DNA from: Nitrosomonas halophila
GTDB taxonomy: Bacteria > Pseudomonadota > Gammaproteobacteria > Burkholderiales > Nitrosomonadaceae
Assembly (NCBI RefSeq): GCF_900107165.1
Contig: NZ_FNOY01000007.1
Coordinates: 1-64,000, forward strand
Direction of reading: 5' to 3'
DNA: 64,000 nt
Below, in pieces: positions 41,121 through 50,368 of this stretch. The notes below the pieces were generated by a model. The model worked only from the letters and a program-made list of their open reading frames with translations, had not been told where the DNA came from and ran no database searches. How positions within the stretch are numbered: the first letter of the stretch is position 1; every line of letters starts with the position of its first letter. The position numbers were made by a program, and so were the translations under genes.

Positions 41121-42782
41121 ATGTCATTCAAGCCATCGACTATCGAAATAGTACCGCTCCGCCGTTTCCTGGCATGGAGCACGCCTTATTGGACATCACT
41201 CATTCCGGCAATCCTCGCCGGCAGTCTGATTGCCCTGGCAGTCTCCTGCATGCCGTTCGTGACCAGCCAGTTATTCATTCATGCCCTGCCCGGCGGTAAT
41301 AAACAATTGCTTCAAGAACTCCCGGTACTATTGACAGTCCTTTTGATAGCAGCCGCCCTTGCCAATCTGGCCAGCCATCACTCACTCTGCCGCATCTGTA
41401 ACCGGCTCGCGCTGGAATTGCGCATGCAATTATTCGAGAAACTATTGGCCCTACCGCATGCCCGGTATGATTTTTCCACCACCACGATTAGTGCACGTTT
41501 CTTCACCGACATGGAAAAATTGTGCCACCTTGCAAGCCGTCTGGGCACCAATCTCTCCCGGGACTTATTGATCTTCATCGGGCTGTCCGCCGTCATGATG
41601 CACCTGAACACGGAAATGGCAGTACTTGTATTTGCCATGCTGATTGCATTATATCTCGTCATTCAGATGTCTCGTGGCAACGCTCACCACCACGGAACAC
41701 GCTCCCAGACGCGGGCAGATCTATCCAGAGCCCTACACAAAGCGATACAACATTTCAGAGCGATACATTTGGATCAGGGCAACCAGCAGGAAAGCCAGCA
41801 TATCCGTGGTCTCCTTGAGCGCTATCAGGATGACATGATGGCGCAGGCACGCCAAATCAGAATCGTTGGGCTATTGGCCATGATGTTGCTAATTGGCATG
41901 CTGACCGCCTTTCTTTACTACCTGATACAGCAACTCACGCTCGGCAAGCTGGCGCTGGATGATGCCGCAGCATTCCTGATGGCCATGCTCTTGCTCGTCT
42001 TCCCATTGCTGCGGCTGATCGATCTCAGATCGACAGTGGCTGAATGCAGCCAATTGCTGCGCTCACTGTTCTCCTTGCTGGATCAGCAATCCGGGGTAAT
42101 TTCGGAATCCTCACCATTGTTGCCGACAAACAGGCCCATCAGGGGGAAATTGGAAATCGAAGCGGTCAGCTTCAGAAACAGTGGTCAACGTAAAACGTTA
42201 CCCTCTCTTAGCATCAAACCCGGCAAGAAAATCGGCTTGATTGGTGGTGACAATCCGGTCAAGCGACTGCTGGCTGATCTGGTTTGCGGTTTCATACGCC
42301 CCGAGACTGGAAAAATCCAGCTCGACAATCAAACCATCGGGCGCATGAGCCGGGCGAATTTATATGCGCATATTGCCTGGATCACACCGGATAAAACCCT
42401 ATTGTCCGACACCATGGCCGCTAATATTGCCTACGGCGCAATGCGCTGCAGTACTGAAGCCGCTATCACTGCAGCCGCCCAGGCCAGTCAGGCATCTGAA
42501 TTCATCCGTGAAATGCCGCATGGCTTGCAAACGAAAGTAGATCATCAGGCTGCGCAGCTTTCCGACAACCAGCGCCAGCGTATCCTCATCGCGCGGGCAT
42601 TACTCAAAAACCCCGCAATTGTGATCCTAGATGAAACCCGTGCGTACTTCGACATGAGCTGTCTGGCATTACGTGCCGGTCTGGCAACATTGCTCCGGAA
42701 TCGAACTGCGTTGATCCTGTCTTCACGCCCGGCCATGCTGGCCTTCGCTGATCATGCTTATCGAATCAACCCGAATGCATAG
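41121..42782 (+). CDS. MsbA-like ABC exporter with degenerate nucleotide-binding domain
   Basis: The 553-residue protein has the layout of an MsbA-type half-transporter: about six membrane helices (residues ~20-300) fused to a C-terminal nucleotide-binding domain (~335-550). Most ATPase motifs are altered. The A-loop tyrosine is replaced (NSG), the Walker A position reads GGDNPVKR (375-382, no GKS/T) and the Q-loop glutamine is missing (ITPDKTLL). The signature reads LSDNQ (480-484, normally LSGGQ), and the H-loop histidine is Ser535 (LSSRP). Walker B and its glutamate (VILDE, 501-505) remain. The frame is intact. It could be a pseudo-ATPase with a structural role or a gene in early decay. 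It lies near rfbA, which hints at envelope lipid or polysaccharide work. Confidence 0.85.
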   Translation: MSFKPSTIEIVPLRRFLAWSTPYWTSLIPAILAGSLIALAVSCMPFVTSQLFIHALPGGNKQLLQELPVLLTVLLIAAALANLASHHSLCRICNRLALELRMQLFEKLLALPHARYDFSTTTISARFFTDMEKLCHLASRLGTNLSRDLLIFIGLSAVMMHLNTEMAVLVFAMLIALYLVIQMSRGNAHHHGTRSQTRADLSRALHKAIQHFRAIHLDQGNQQESQHIRGLLERYQDDMMAQARQIRIVGLLAMMLLIGMLTAFLYYLIQQLTLGKLALDDAAAFLMAMLLLVFPLLRLIDLRSTVAECSQLLRSLFSLLDQQSGVISESSPLLPTNRPIRGKLEIEAVSFRNSGQRKTLPSLSIKPGKKIGLIGGDNPVKRLLADLVCGFIRPETGKIQLDNQTIGRMSRANLYAHIAWITPDKTLLSDTMAANIAYGAMRCSTEAAITAAAQASQASEFIREMPHGLQTKVDHQAAQLSDNQRQRILIARALLKNPAIVILDETRAYFDMSCLALRAGLATLLRNRTALILSSRPAMLAFADHAYRINPNA

Positions 42783-42858
42783 CGGCGGCTCGCATCCGTC
42801 AGCCAGGCTCTCTCTACAGGGCTGCTGCAAAGACCGGAGGCAATCCTGGAATGGCTCG

Positions 42859-42892
42859 AAGCATAATGGAGCCCGCAGGCTCCATTATGCTT
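42859..42892. terminator. Perfect 15-bp hairpin between convergent genes
   Basis: Arms 42859-42873 and 42878-42892 pair without mismatch around a CGCA loop. The hairpin lies between the convergent ABC-exporter and hsp20 genes and overlaps the first two bases of the hsp20 stop codon. Position suggests a bidirectional terminator. Neither side has a T-run, so it may instead be a transcript-end stabiliser. Confidence 0.55.
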
Positions 42893-43328
42893 ACTCGGCA
42901 ATGGTTACATTGATTTTTTTAGGTTGAACCGATTCACGTTTTGGAATCACAATTTCCAGCACGCCATTTTTGGTGCCTGCCGTGATCGCATCGGGATTGG
43001 CTGTATCCGGCAGGCTGAAACGACGGTAGAAAGACCCATAAGTCCGCTCTACCCGCTTGTATCCTTCCTGCTCAGTTTTGGCCTCAGTGCGTTTCTCGCC
43101 TTTGATCGTGAGCACACCGTTTTCCATGCTGACATCGATATCTTCGGGTTTGACTCCAGGCAAATCCGCCTGCAAAACAAACTTATCACTTGCCTCCTTG
43201 ATATCCACAGCAGGCGCCCATTCAGCAGTTGCTGATGAGCCATCGCCGGAGACATCATCCCGGACCCGCTCGAGTTCGCGCTGTAACTGTGTCAGTAATC
43301 CCCATGGTTCATATCGTGTAATTGCCAT
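42891..43328 (-). CDS. Small heat shock protein, Hsp20 family
   Basis: Small heat shock proteins bind unfolding proteins without ATP and hand them to refolding chaperones. The 145-residue product starts at the ATG at 43328 (MAITRYEPWG), which has GGAGG just upstream. An earlier in-frame start would add 12 residues without a ribosome site. The alpha-crystallin domain (about 38-130) includes ADLPGVKPEDIDVSMENG, F.RRFSLPDTANPDAI and GVLEIVIPK, and a KINV motif near the C-terminus could serve oligomer contacts. I saw no good sigma-32 promoter upstream. Confidence 0.95.
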   Translation of the reverse strand: MAITRYEPWGLLTQLQRELERVRDDVSGDGSSATAEWAPAVDIKEASDKFVLQADLPGVKPEDIDVSMENGVLTIKGEKRTEAKTEQEGYKRVERTYGSFYRRFSLPDTANPDAITAGTKNGVLEIVIPKRESVQPKKINVTIAE

Positions 43329-43548
43329 AATAGCCTCCATACAAATCAAGAACACTCGTAACACGACAGGTTGTCATTGTCTGCTAGGGTGCGACATACC
43401 TGCGCCCAACCAAAGCTTGGCCAAACATCCTGAATCTCTGTCACCAGAAGGTCAGGCCGACTGTTGATTATCAACTTACAACCAATATGCGTTTGTTCTG
43501 GACAATTTCAAGCCTGCCAATACAAATTCAATCCAAATTCCCCACCAC

Positions 43549-44211
43549 TCACTTCCCTTTCTCGAGCGCTCTGCGATATTCCTCAAGCTTGGCATGATAA
43601 TCCTGCGCGTCCCCGTATTCCATAAATCTGGCGTAGCGGGAATGCGTGTCCAGGAGCTTGCGGGCATGCTTAATCGGGCAAAAGTACTGCTCGGTTCTCG
43701 CAATGATCTCTCTCATATAGGCAATCAGACCATTCGCATATTCGCAATAGGTACAATGAAATTTTTCTATGAAATTCAGGTAATTAAGATATTTTCGATC
43801 AAACACGATATAGTCTGAACGACGCACTTTCTGAATACCGTAAATCGGAAAGCAGGTCACCTGATATAAGCTGATACAGAAATCGGTAATCAGCAATGGA
43901 ACTATCATGGCATAGATAATCGGCCCGGTTATCAGATTTTGCGGACGATTGACAACCAGCCAGCGAAAAAAATTTGTCTTAAGGCGCTGATGGGCTTCCT
44001 TAATCGATTGCTCGAATTTAATGCGCTTTCCCTGGATCTGAAAAACGATCGTGGATTGCTGCTCGTTCAGGGCCGCTCGCAACTCATCTTCCAACACGGT
44101 AATTTGTGCGAGTAACTGACTGATTCTTTCATTCACAACTGGTTTTTTCCCTGCTTTGACTCGATTGATCGTATGCAGCCGCGCCTCATCCCTATCCCTA
44201 TCCTTATACAA
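43549..44211 (-). CDS. Conserved hypothetical protein with membrane segment and CxxC pair
   Basis: I do not recognise a named family. The 220-residue protein has an N-terminal coiled-coil-like region (about 27-80) and one hydrophobic stretch (about 92-118, NLITGPIIYAMIVPLLITDF). A Cys-rich segment (FHCTYCEYANGLIAYMREI, then YFCPIKHARK) could bind metal. The C-terminus is highly charged (YHAKLEEYRRALEKGK). The start appears to be a TTG at 44211; no in-frame ATG fits. It lies 40 nt after hemF on the same strand. A membrane-tethered metal- or haem-related role is only a guess from its neighbour. Confidence 0.7.
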   Translation of the reverse strand: MYKDRDRDEARLHTINRVKAGKKPVVNERISQLLAQITVLEDELRAALNEQQSTIVFQIQGKRIKFEQSIKEAHQRLKTNFFRWLVVNRPQNLITGPIIYAMIVPLLITDFCISLYQVTCFPIYGIQKVRRSDYIVFDRKYLNYLNFIEKFHCTYCEYANGLIAYMREIIARTEQYFCPIKHARKLLDTHSRYARFMEYGDAQDYHAKLEEYRRALEKGK

Positions 44212-44251
44212 GACTGATTCGCCAGCAACCTGGCGATGCAGATATAGGTAC

Positions 44252-45157
44252 TCAAGCCAATTGCAGCCAGTCCTTGCCGATCAGGAAATCGGTATAGAGC
44301 TTCGATTCCGGACTGCCTGGCTGGGGCGACCAGTCGTAACGCCATTTAACAATGGGAGGCAAAGACATCAAAATGGATTCGGTCCGGCCGCCCGTCTGCA
44401 AACCAAAGAGTGTACCGCGGTCCCATACCAGGTTGAATTCCACGTATCGACCGCGCCGGTAAGCCTGGAAATTCCGCTCACGCTCACCATAGGGCGTTTC
44501 GTACCGCTTCTGCAAAATTGGCACGTAAGCAGGCAGGAAATGATCACCCACGCTCTTTGTCAAACTAAAGCAAGTCGCAAAATCCGGCTGATTCAGATCA
44601 TCAAAAAATATGCCCCCGATACCACGTGGCTCCTTACGATGCTTCAGATAGAAATACTCATCACACCATTTTTTGAAACGCGGGTAATACGCTTCTCCTG
44701 ATGGCTGGAGCGCATCCCGGCAGACTCGATGAAAATGCTCTGCATCCTCCTCGAAACCATAATAAGGTGTCAGATCCATCCCGCCGCCAAACCACCAGAC
44801 AGGTTCAGCGCCCTCCTTGGTTGCTTCGAAAAATCTGACATTCATATGGACGGTCGGTGCATAAGGATTACGCGGATGCAGCACCAGCGAGACCCCGGTT
44901 GCCTCAAATGCCCTGCCGGCCAGTTCGGGCCGGGCGGCAGTCGCCGAAGCAGGCAGACCACTGCCGTAAACATGAGAAAAATTAACACCCCCCCGTTCCA
45001 GCACATTGCCTTCCTCGATCACACAACTTGCCCCCCCGCCCCCTTCCGGCCGATCCCAGGCATCGCGGCGAAACGATTTGCCATCCACTCGCTCCAGTTC
45101 ACTCACGATCCGGTTCTGCAGATCGAGCAAATATTCCTTGACTTGTGCGGTATTCAT
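44252..45157 (-). CDS. hemF: Oxygen-dependent coproporphyrinogen III oxidase
   Basis: HemF decarboxylates coproporphyrinogen III to protoporphyrinogen IX using oxygen, a late step of haem synthesis. The 301-residue protein has the family blocks [21 protein letters not shown]-type start and [18 protein letters not shown]. Further on are [28 protein letters not shown] and [16 protein letters not shown] strong AGGAGG site precedes the ATG. Demand for haem is high in ammonia oxidisers because of their multihaem cytochromes. It is divergent from aroC. Confidence 0.97.
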   Translation of the reverse strand: MNTAQVKEYLLDLQNRIVSELERVDGKSFRRDAWDRPEGGGGASCVIEEGNVLERGGVNFSHVYGSGLPASATAARPELAGRAFEATGVSLVLHPRNPYAPTVHMNVRFFEATKEGAEPVWWFGGGMDLTPYYGFEEDAEHFHRVCRDALQPSGEAYYPRFKKWCDEYFYLKHRKEPRGIGGIFFDDLNQPDFATCFSLTKSVGDHFLPAYVPILQKRYETPYGERERNFQAYRRGRYVEFNLVWDRGTLFGLQTGGRTESILMSLPPIVKWRYDWSPQPGSPESKLYTDFLIGKDWLQLA

Positions 45158-45318
45158 AATCCTCCTGGTTGACTCCGATACAATATTGACACTCGCCCCA
45201 TTTTACCCGCATGCATTGGAATTTGACACGCCCATCAGCATAGTAAACAACGCTGCCTGTCCATCTTCTCACTTTTGCTTATGTTAGACTTCACTTCTCG
45301 ATTTACCAAGGATTAGGA

Positions 45319-46491
45319 ATGTCTGGCAATACACTCGGAAAATTATTTTGTGTGACGTCATTTGGCGAATCACACGGCCCTGCCATTGGTTGTATCGTCG
45401 ATGGATGCCCGCCCGGTTTGCAATTATCCACCGAAGATATTCAATCGGAACTCGATCGGCGCAAACCCGGCACCTCCCGTCATGTCACGCAGCGGCGTGA
45501 AGCAGACCGGGTAGAGATTCTCTCGGGCGTGTTCGAGGGCACAACAACCGGCACGCCCATCGCACTCCTGATACGCAACGAAGACCAGCGCAGCAAGGAT
45601 TACAGCAAGATCATGGATACCTTCCGGCCAGGTCATGCCGATTATACCTACTGGCAGAAATATGGCATCCGTGACTACCGTGGTGGCGGGCGCGCCTCTG
45701 CACGCGAAACGGCTGTCCGGGTCGCTGCGGCAGCGATCGCAAAAAAATGGCTGCGCGAGCGTTATGGTGTTGTGATCCGGGGCTACATGGCGCAACTTGG
45801 CCCGATAGTCATTCCGTTTGAATGCTGGGAGGATGTCAATCAGAATCCTTTCTTCGCTGCGAACAACGACTATGTCCCGCAACTGGAAGCCTTTATGGAC
45901 AGTTTGCGCAAATCGGGCGATTCGATCGGCGCCAGAATCAGCGCGGTTGCGGAAGGCGTGCCGGTCGGTTGGGGTGAACCGGTCTATGACCGGCTGGACG
46001 CTGAAATCGCTTATGCGATGATGAGCATCAATGCCGTGAAAGGTGTTGAGATCGGGGCCGGTTTTGGCTGCGTCACACAGAAAGGCACCGAACATTCGGA
46101 TGAAATCACGCCGGACGGTTTCCTGAGCAATCATGCCGGCGGTATTTTGGGCGGAATCTCAACTGGCCAGCCGTTGGTGGTCAATGTGGCGATCAAGCCG
46201 ACCTCCAGCATCCGCCTGGAGCGGCGTTCGATCGATAAAGCAGGTAATCCGGCCATCGTCCAGACACATGGCCGTCACGATCCCTGTGTCGGCATCCGTG
46301 CCACACCCATCGTGGAAGCCATGCTGGCCATCGTTTTAATGGATCATGCACTCCGTCATCGTGCCCAGAACGCTGATGTCGTAGCGACCACGCCGCGCAT
46401 ACCAGGCCACTATACCGGCCAGCCCGAGCAAGATAAACCATCTTGCCCGTCTGTTATCACAGAAGATCCAGAGCCCAATGAAGCCTCATGA
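45319..46491 (+). CDS. aroC: Chorismate synthase
   Basis: AroC forms chorismate from 5-enolpyruvylshikimate-3-phosphate with reduced FMN. The 390-residue protein begins with the usual [20 protein letters not shown]. It has the second signature [16 protein letters not shown]-like region, GTPIALLI and [20 protein letters not shown]-type FMN site. The third signature, in the [21 protein letters not shown] region, and [14 protein letters not shown] are also present. The product feeds the pheA/tyrA branch also in this window. The C-terminal tail (last ~20 residues) is polar and not conserved. Confidence 0.97.
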   Translation: MSGNTLGKLFCVTSFGESHGPAIGCIVDGCPPGLQLSTEDIQSELDRRKPGTSRHVTQRREADRVEILSGVFEGTTTGTPIALLIRNEDQRSKDYSKIMDTFRPGHADYTYWQKYGIRDYRGGGRASARETAVRVAAAAIAKKWLRERYGVVIRGYMAQLGPIVIPFECWEDVNQNPFFAANNDYVPQLEAFMDSLRKSGDSIGARISAVAEGVPVGWGEPVYDRLDAEIAYAMMSINAVKGVEIGAGFGCVTQKGTEHSDEITPDGFLSNHAGGILGGISTGQPLVVNVAIKPTSSIRLERRSIDKAGNPAIVQTHGRHDPCVGIRATPIVEAMLAIVLMDHALRHRAQNADVVATTPRIPGHYTGQPEQDKPSCPSVITEDPEPNEAS

Positions 46492-46660
46492 CTTGCGACT
46501 CCACCTACGAATTCCCGCTCAAGCCGGCGCAGACGCGCTGCTGGCGGGATAAATGCCGGGAAAATGCCGTGCCATATCTTGCGGCGACAGCGCTTGCATG
46601 AATTGCAAAAGCTGCCAGGCATCCTCCGCTGGCAGCATAAAACTTCCTCAAGCAGGGTAG

Positions 46661-48199
46661 CTAATTTGCGCTCTGCCGGGAAAAATCTCGCAAGCGAAAT
46701 CCCAACAGCCACAAGCAGGAAAAATAAACCAGCGCACCCAACAGCACAATCCCCCCCAGTCGCAATGCACGCTCCGCAGCACCGGCAGCAAGCCACTCAG
46801 CACTGCTGCCGGCAGCCAAACCAACTACCCCGCCCATCACTGCCAATGCGATCATGATTTTCAACATAAACACCCCCCAGCCAGGCTGGGGTTGATAAAT
46901 GCCATGAACGCGCAGTTTATGATAGAGCAATCCCGAATTCAGGCACGCGCCCAATCCTATGGCCAATGCCAGGCCAGCATGCTGTAATGGAATAATGAAG
47001 GCCAGGTTCATCAGCTGGGTAGCCGCAAGCGTCATGACTGCAATTTTGACTGGTGTTTTGATGTTCTGCCGGGCATAGAAACCCGGTGCCAGGACTTTGA
47101 CCAGTATCAGCCCGAGCAAACCGACGCTATACGCCATTAACGCTTGCCGCGTCATCCAGACATCCTCAGTCGTGAAAGCGCCATAATGAAACAGGGTCGT
47201 GATCAGGGGCGTCGCCAGTAACGCCAATGCCATGGCAGCCGGCAAAGTCAGCAAAAAAGTCAGGCGCAGGCCCCAGTCGAGCAAACGTGAATACGCCTCC
47301 GTGCTGTGTTGGGCATAATGCCGCGAAAGAGAAGGCAGAATCACCGTGCCAAGCGCCACACCCAGCAAGCCGGCCGGAAATTCCATCAAACGATCCGCAT
47401 AATAAAGCCAGGAAACGCTACCAGTCACCAGGAGCGAAGCAAAGATGGTATTGATCAGCATGCTGATCTGCCCGATCGATACGCCGAATACGGCCGGCCC
47501 CATCAAACCGAGCACCCGCCATGCGCCGCTGTTCCGAAAGTTGAAACGCAATCGCGGCATTTTTTTGAGGTGCAACAAAAAAGGGATCTGGAGCGCCAGC
47601 TGAAGAATGCCCCCGATAAATACCGCCCAGGCCAGGGCCAACACTGGCGTATCCATCACTGGGGCGAGCCATAGGACGCATCCAATGAATGAAAGATTCA
47701 GTAAAACCGGGGTAAAGGCGGGTATAGAAAAATAACTGTAAGTGTTGAGTATGCCGCCGGCCAATGCGACCAGTGAAATAAACAGAATATAGGGAAAAGT
47801 GATCTGCAGCAATTCGACCGTCAATGAAAACTTGTCCGGATCGGTAGAAAAACCAGGTGCGCTGACGTAAATAATCACAGGCGCCGCGATGATGCCTAGC
47901 AGGGTGATGGCAAATAGCGCCATGCCCAACAGGGTCGCAACATGATCGATCAGCTCACGCGTTTGCGCGTCCGAACGGTTATTCTTGTATTCGGCCAGAA
48001 TGGGTACAAATGCCTGGGAAAAAGCGCCTTCAGCAAACAAGCGGCGCAACAAGTTAGGAATGCGGAATGCGACAAAGAAAGCATCGGTGGCCACGCCTGC
48101 GCCAAATATCCTTGCTATCATCAAATCCCGGACAAACCCCAAAATACGTGAAATCAGTGTCATGCCACTGACGGTGGCAAGTGCCTTGAGCAGGTTCAA
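46661..48199 (-). CDS. murJ: Lipid II flippase MurJ
   Basis: MurJ moves lipid II across the inner membrane for peptidoglycan synthesis. The 512-residue protein has about 14 membrane helices. It carries the conserved [15 protein letters not shown] near residue 25, [19 protein letters not shown] and [23 protein letters not shown]. The start is a TTG at 48199 ([18 protein letters not shown]) with an AAGGA site upstream. It converges with aroC across a 169-nt gap. In many betaproteobacteria rpsT is divergent from murJ, but I do not see rpsT here. Confidence 0.96.
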   Translation of the reverse strand: MNLLKALATVSGMTLISRILGFVRDLMIARIFGAGVATDAFFVAFRIPNLLRRLFAEGAFSQAFVPILAEYKNNRSDAQTRELIDHVATLLGMALFAITLLGIIAAPVIIYVSAPGFSTDPDKFSLTVELLQITFPYILFISLVALAGGILNTYSYFSIPAFTPVLLNLSFIGCVLWLAPVMDTPVLALAWAVFIGGILQLALQIPFLLHLKKMPRLRFNFRNSGAWRVLGLMGPAVFGVSIGQISMLINTIFASLLVTGSVSWLYYADRLMEFPAGLLGVALGTVILPSLSRHYAQHSTEAYSRLLDWGLRLTFLLTLPAAMALALLATPLITTLFHYGAFTTEDVWMTRQALMAYSVGLLGLILVKVLAPGFYARQNIKTPVKIAVMTLAATQLMNLAFIIPLQHAGLALAIGLGACLNSGLLYHKLRVHGIYQPQPGWGVFMLKIMIALAVMGGVVGLAAGSSAEWLAAGAAERALRLGGIVLLGALVYFSCLWLLGFRLRDFSRQSAN

Positions 48200-48833
48200 T
48201 TATCCAAGATCCTTCAATTGATTGCCGCCTGGCATAACCAGAGGGTTGCAATGATTAAGCATAAGTTGCGGCTTGATAGGCCTTCAAACCATAGACTGTA
48301 TAACATATGAACGATCGTATCGCCGCACGAGGCATGGCTGGACAATTCCAGGCTGAACGGCCCAAAGCAGCAGGGGTTCAGAAAATCACTCCATCCTGAG
48401 AATCCAGGCGATTATCCCGGATTTCATAGCCAATCGCCACTGATTGATTGCAGCGATTTCATAATACGCATGGGATGACTGCAGCAAAGCTATGTCTGGC
48501 ACTGCTGCCAGAAACGGCACATGCCAGTTCATTCAACCAAAAGCCAGGGTTAAAGGATCTTCCTTATCGGAGAAGCAGGCACTGAATCTGAAACGAATGT
48601 ATATAGCGTGTAAAACACTCAAGCTCGGACCAACGGGAATCTGCCGGACTTGAGATAAATCAACTATAGCAATGGAAGTGGATAAGTTGGCTATAGTTTC
48701 AATTTTGACATCTGTGCACGGCAAGCTTGCCGACACACGCACATGCCTCAAGTCCGGCAAAGGCCCCCAGGAGAAAAATCGCGCATATCTCTTTGGGTGA
48801 TTGTAAACAAGGTAGAGGAGACCATGGCACCAA
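48200..48833. other. murJ-flhC intergenic region
   Basis: A 634-nt stretch between the start of murJ and the end of flhC. No open frame is convincing. The part near flhC (48641-48759) contains nested inverted repeats. A 14-bp palindrome (CGGCAAGCTTGCCG) occupies 48719-48732 inside the same block. The part near murJ presumably holds its promoter. Confidence 0.45.
48641..48759. repeat. Nested inverted repeats downstream of flhC
   Basis: Outer arms TGCCGGACTTGAG (48641-48653) and CTCAAGTCCGGCA (48747-48759) are perfect 13-bp complements. Inside are a perfect 9-bp pair (AACTATAGC 48662-48670, GCTATAGTT 48690-48698) and the 14-bp palindrome at 48719-48732. The 119-nt block would fold as a closed stem carrying two hairpins. 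It is 75 nt past the flhC stop. It may be a structured transcript end, a small RNA or a degraded palindromic element. Confidence 0.6.
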
Positions 48834-49388
48834 TCAGGCAGCACACTGTTGTTTGGTCTTGGATTTCAGCGAGTTTTGCTTGGTCTTGCCTGCGCGCGAT
48901 GGCACATGGCAAAGGCCGCAGATATGGTTGGACTGGATATCCAGGCTATGCACCAAAAAATGACCGTTGCATTTGACGCAAGGCGTCACTGACAAAACAT
49001 TGCTTTCGATGAAACGTATCAGCGTCCAAGCACGTGTAAAACTCAGCACGCGCTGTAATTGATTGACCTGAACATGCTCCAGGTAAAGCTGATAACTCTT
49101 GATAATGGCCTCTATGTCATGCACACCCGCGTATTGCACCAAATAATTATAAATATTGACGAACAATGAGGAATGCATGTTGGGTTGCCAGCCCATAAAC
49201 CAATCCTCCGAATAGGGCAGCATCCCTTTCGGCGGCGAAACACCTCTGACTTCCTTGTACAATTTCACGAGCCGCTCACGGCTGAGACTGGTGGACGCCT
49301 CCAGAACTTGTAATCGTGCGCCCAGTTTAACAAGTTCGGTTGCCAGTTGGATTTGCTTGCCTTCGGATAAAATGCTTTTTACTCGCAT
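48834..49388 (-). CDS. flhC: Flagellar master regulator FlhC
   Basis: FlhC joins FlhD in the complex that activates class II flagellar promoters. From the ATG at 49388 the protein has 184 residues. It contains the family blocks IQLATELVKLGARLQVLE, LVKLYKEVRGVSPPKGMLPY, DWFMGWQPNMHSSLF and LTRAWTLIRFIES-like FTRAWTLIRFIES. A zinc site of two CxxC pairs (CVKC and CGLC) lies at about 141-164. A longer in-frame opening overlaps flhD but lacks family similarity, while GGGAGAAGG just before 49388 is a good ribosome site. It lies 25 nt after flhD. Confidence 0.95.
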   Translation of the reverse strand: MRVKSILSEGKQIQLATELVKLGARLQVLEASTSLSRERLVKLYKEVRGVSPPKGMLPYSEDWFMGWQPNMHSSLFVNIYNYLVQYAGVHDIEAIIKSYQLYLEHVQVNQLQRVLSFTRAWTLIRFIESNVLSVTPCVKCNGHFLVHSLDIQSNHICGLCHVPSRAGKTKQNSLKSKTKQQCAA

Positions 49389-49413
49389 AACCCTTCTCCC
49401 GTTGTCATCAGAA

Positions 49414-49731
49414 TTAGGAAACCGTGTCGGCAGGCTGACCTGCCATGAGAATTGCGGCATGGGATTGTGTCAACGCTGGGTCCTGTTTATGGTTCGTCAG
49501 TATTTCTGCGATCAGGCTATCCTCGAACCGGAACCGGCACAGCAACGTATTGGATCCAGCCATTTTCAACAATTGACTCGTAGTCAGCTTGTCTAAAATA
49601 CCCGCCACATCGTCATTGATCCCCAAACGATACATTGCTGCCGCCTTATCTTCGCGCAGCATATGCTGGGCCAGCAGCAAGTAGCCAAGATTGACTTCCC
49701 TGATTTCATCGAGAATTTGATTCGTCTTCAT
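49414..49731 (-). CDS. flhD: Flagellar master regulator FlhD
   Basis: FlhD is the dimeric partner of FlhC and gives the complex DNA-binding specificity. The 105-residue protein from the ATG at 49731 (MKTNQILDEIREVNLGYLL) has GGGGAG 7 nt upstream. It shows the family blocks NLGYLLLAQHMLREDKAAAM, YRLGINDDVAGIL and LLCRFRFEDS. An in-frame ATG five codons upstream (49746) overlaps that ribosome site and is less likely. Placement before flhC matches the enterobacterial order. Confidence 0.93.
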   Translation of the reverse strand: MKTNQILDEIREVNLGYLLLAQHMLREDKAAAMYRLGINDDVAGILDKLTTSQLLKMAGSNTLLCRFRFEDSLIAEILTNHKQDPALTQSHAAILMAGQPADTVS

Positions 49732-50368
49732 GCTGATACTCCCCATACTGAATTGAGCCAAACCGGATTGGCAGAAATGTTAGGTGCATTCTTAACTCTG
49801 ACGCAAAGGGAGTAAAGGGCAACGCTGCCAAATAAACAGTAGGAATAGAGCCGGTTTGTTTGTAGGAAAAACTCCTACAAACAAATAAACAAGACTTTAA
49901 AGAGATTGTTTTTAAATAACTTTTTGATGTGACAAAGCAGCCGACACCACTGCCTGTCTGCCTGAAGAGACGCTAAAATACTGGAGCCACATAGGAAAAA
50001 TAGGGCACAGAATCGATCATTGCGGTCATATTGGAATAGTCCAGCCTTTCTTGAATAAAAGCCATATCTATCCATTGTTGCCTGAAATTTTCATGCAGAG
50101 ACACATTGTACTGCCTGCCGCATGGCATACTGTTACCTGAACAGAAGCTGGACCGCCCCTTATTTCTACTCGCAATGCCATTAAAGGGCCCCGCAGGACA
50201 GAATAATCAGGAGAGATTATTCAGATTAACGGGCATTTGACCAGAAAAAAACACCCCATGAGCACGTATGATTTGACCATCACAGATTTCCATTCAGTTT
50301 GATAGAATTCCTTTTACCTGCCTATCCTGTCAGGATATCAACAAGTTGCAACGATAAGGAGAAACAGC
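49732..50368. other. flhD to c-di-GMP gene divergent control region
   Basis: A 637-nt divergent spacer that should hold the flhDC control region and the promoter of the large GGDEF-EAL gene. The clear element is a perfect 13-bp hairpin at 49855-49885. An open frame of 66 codons on the minus strand (49875-50075) has no family resemblance. No promoter pair stands out enough to place. Confidence 0.45.
49855..49885. repeat. Perfect 13-bp inverted repeat upstream of flhD
   Basis: TTTGTTTGTAGGA (49855-49867) and TCCTACAAACAAA (49873-49885) are exact complements around a 5-nt loop. The repeat starts 124 nt upstream of the flhD start codon. It would be either a protein-binding operator for flhDC or a hairpin in a long flhDC leader. 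Confidence 0.65.

Noticed and set aside
49875-50075. 66-codon frame upstream of flhD
   Set aside because: No family resemblance; begins within the hairpin region of the flhDC control area.
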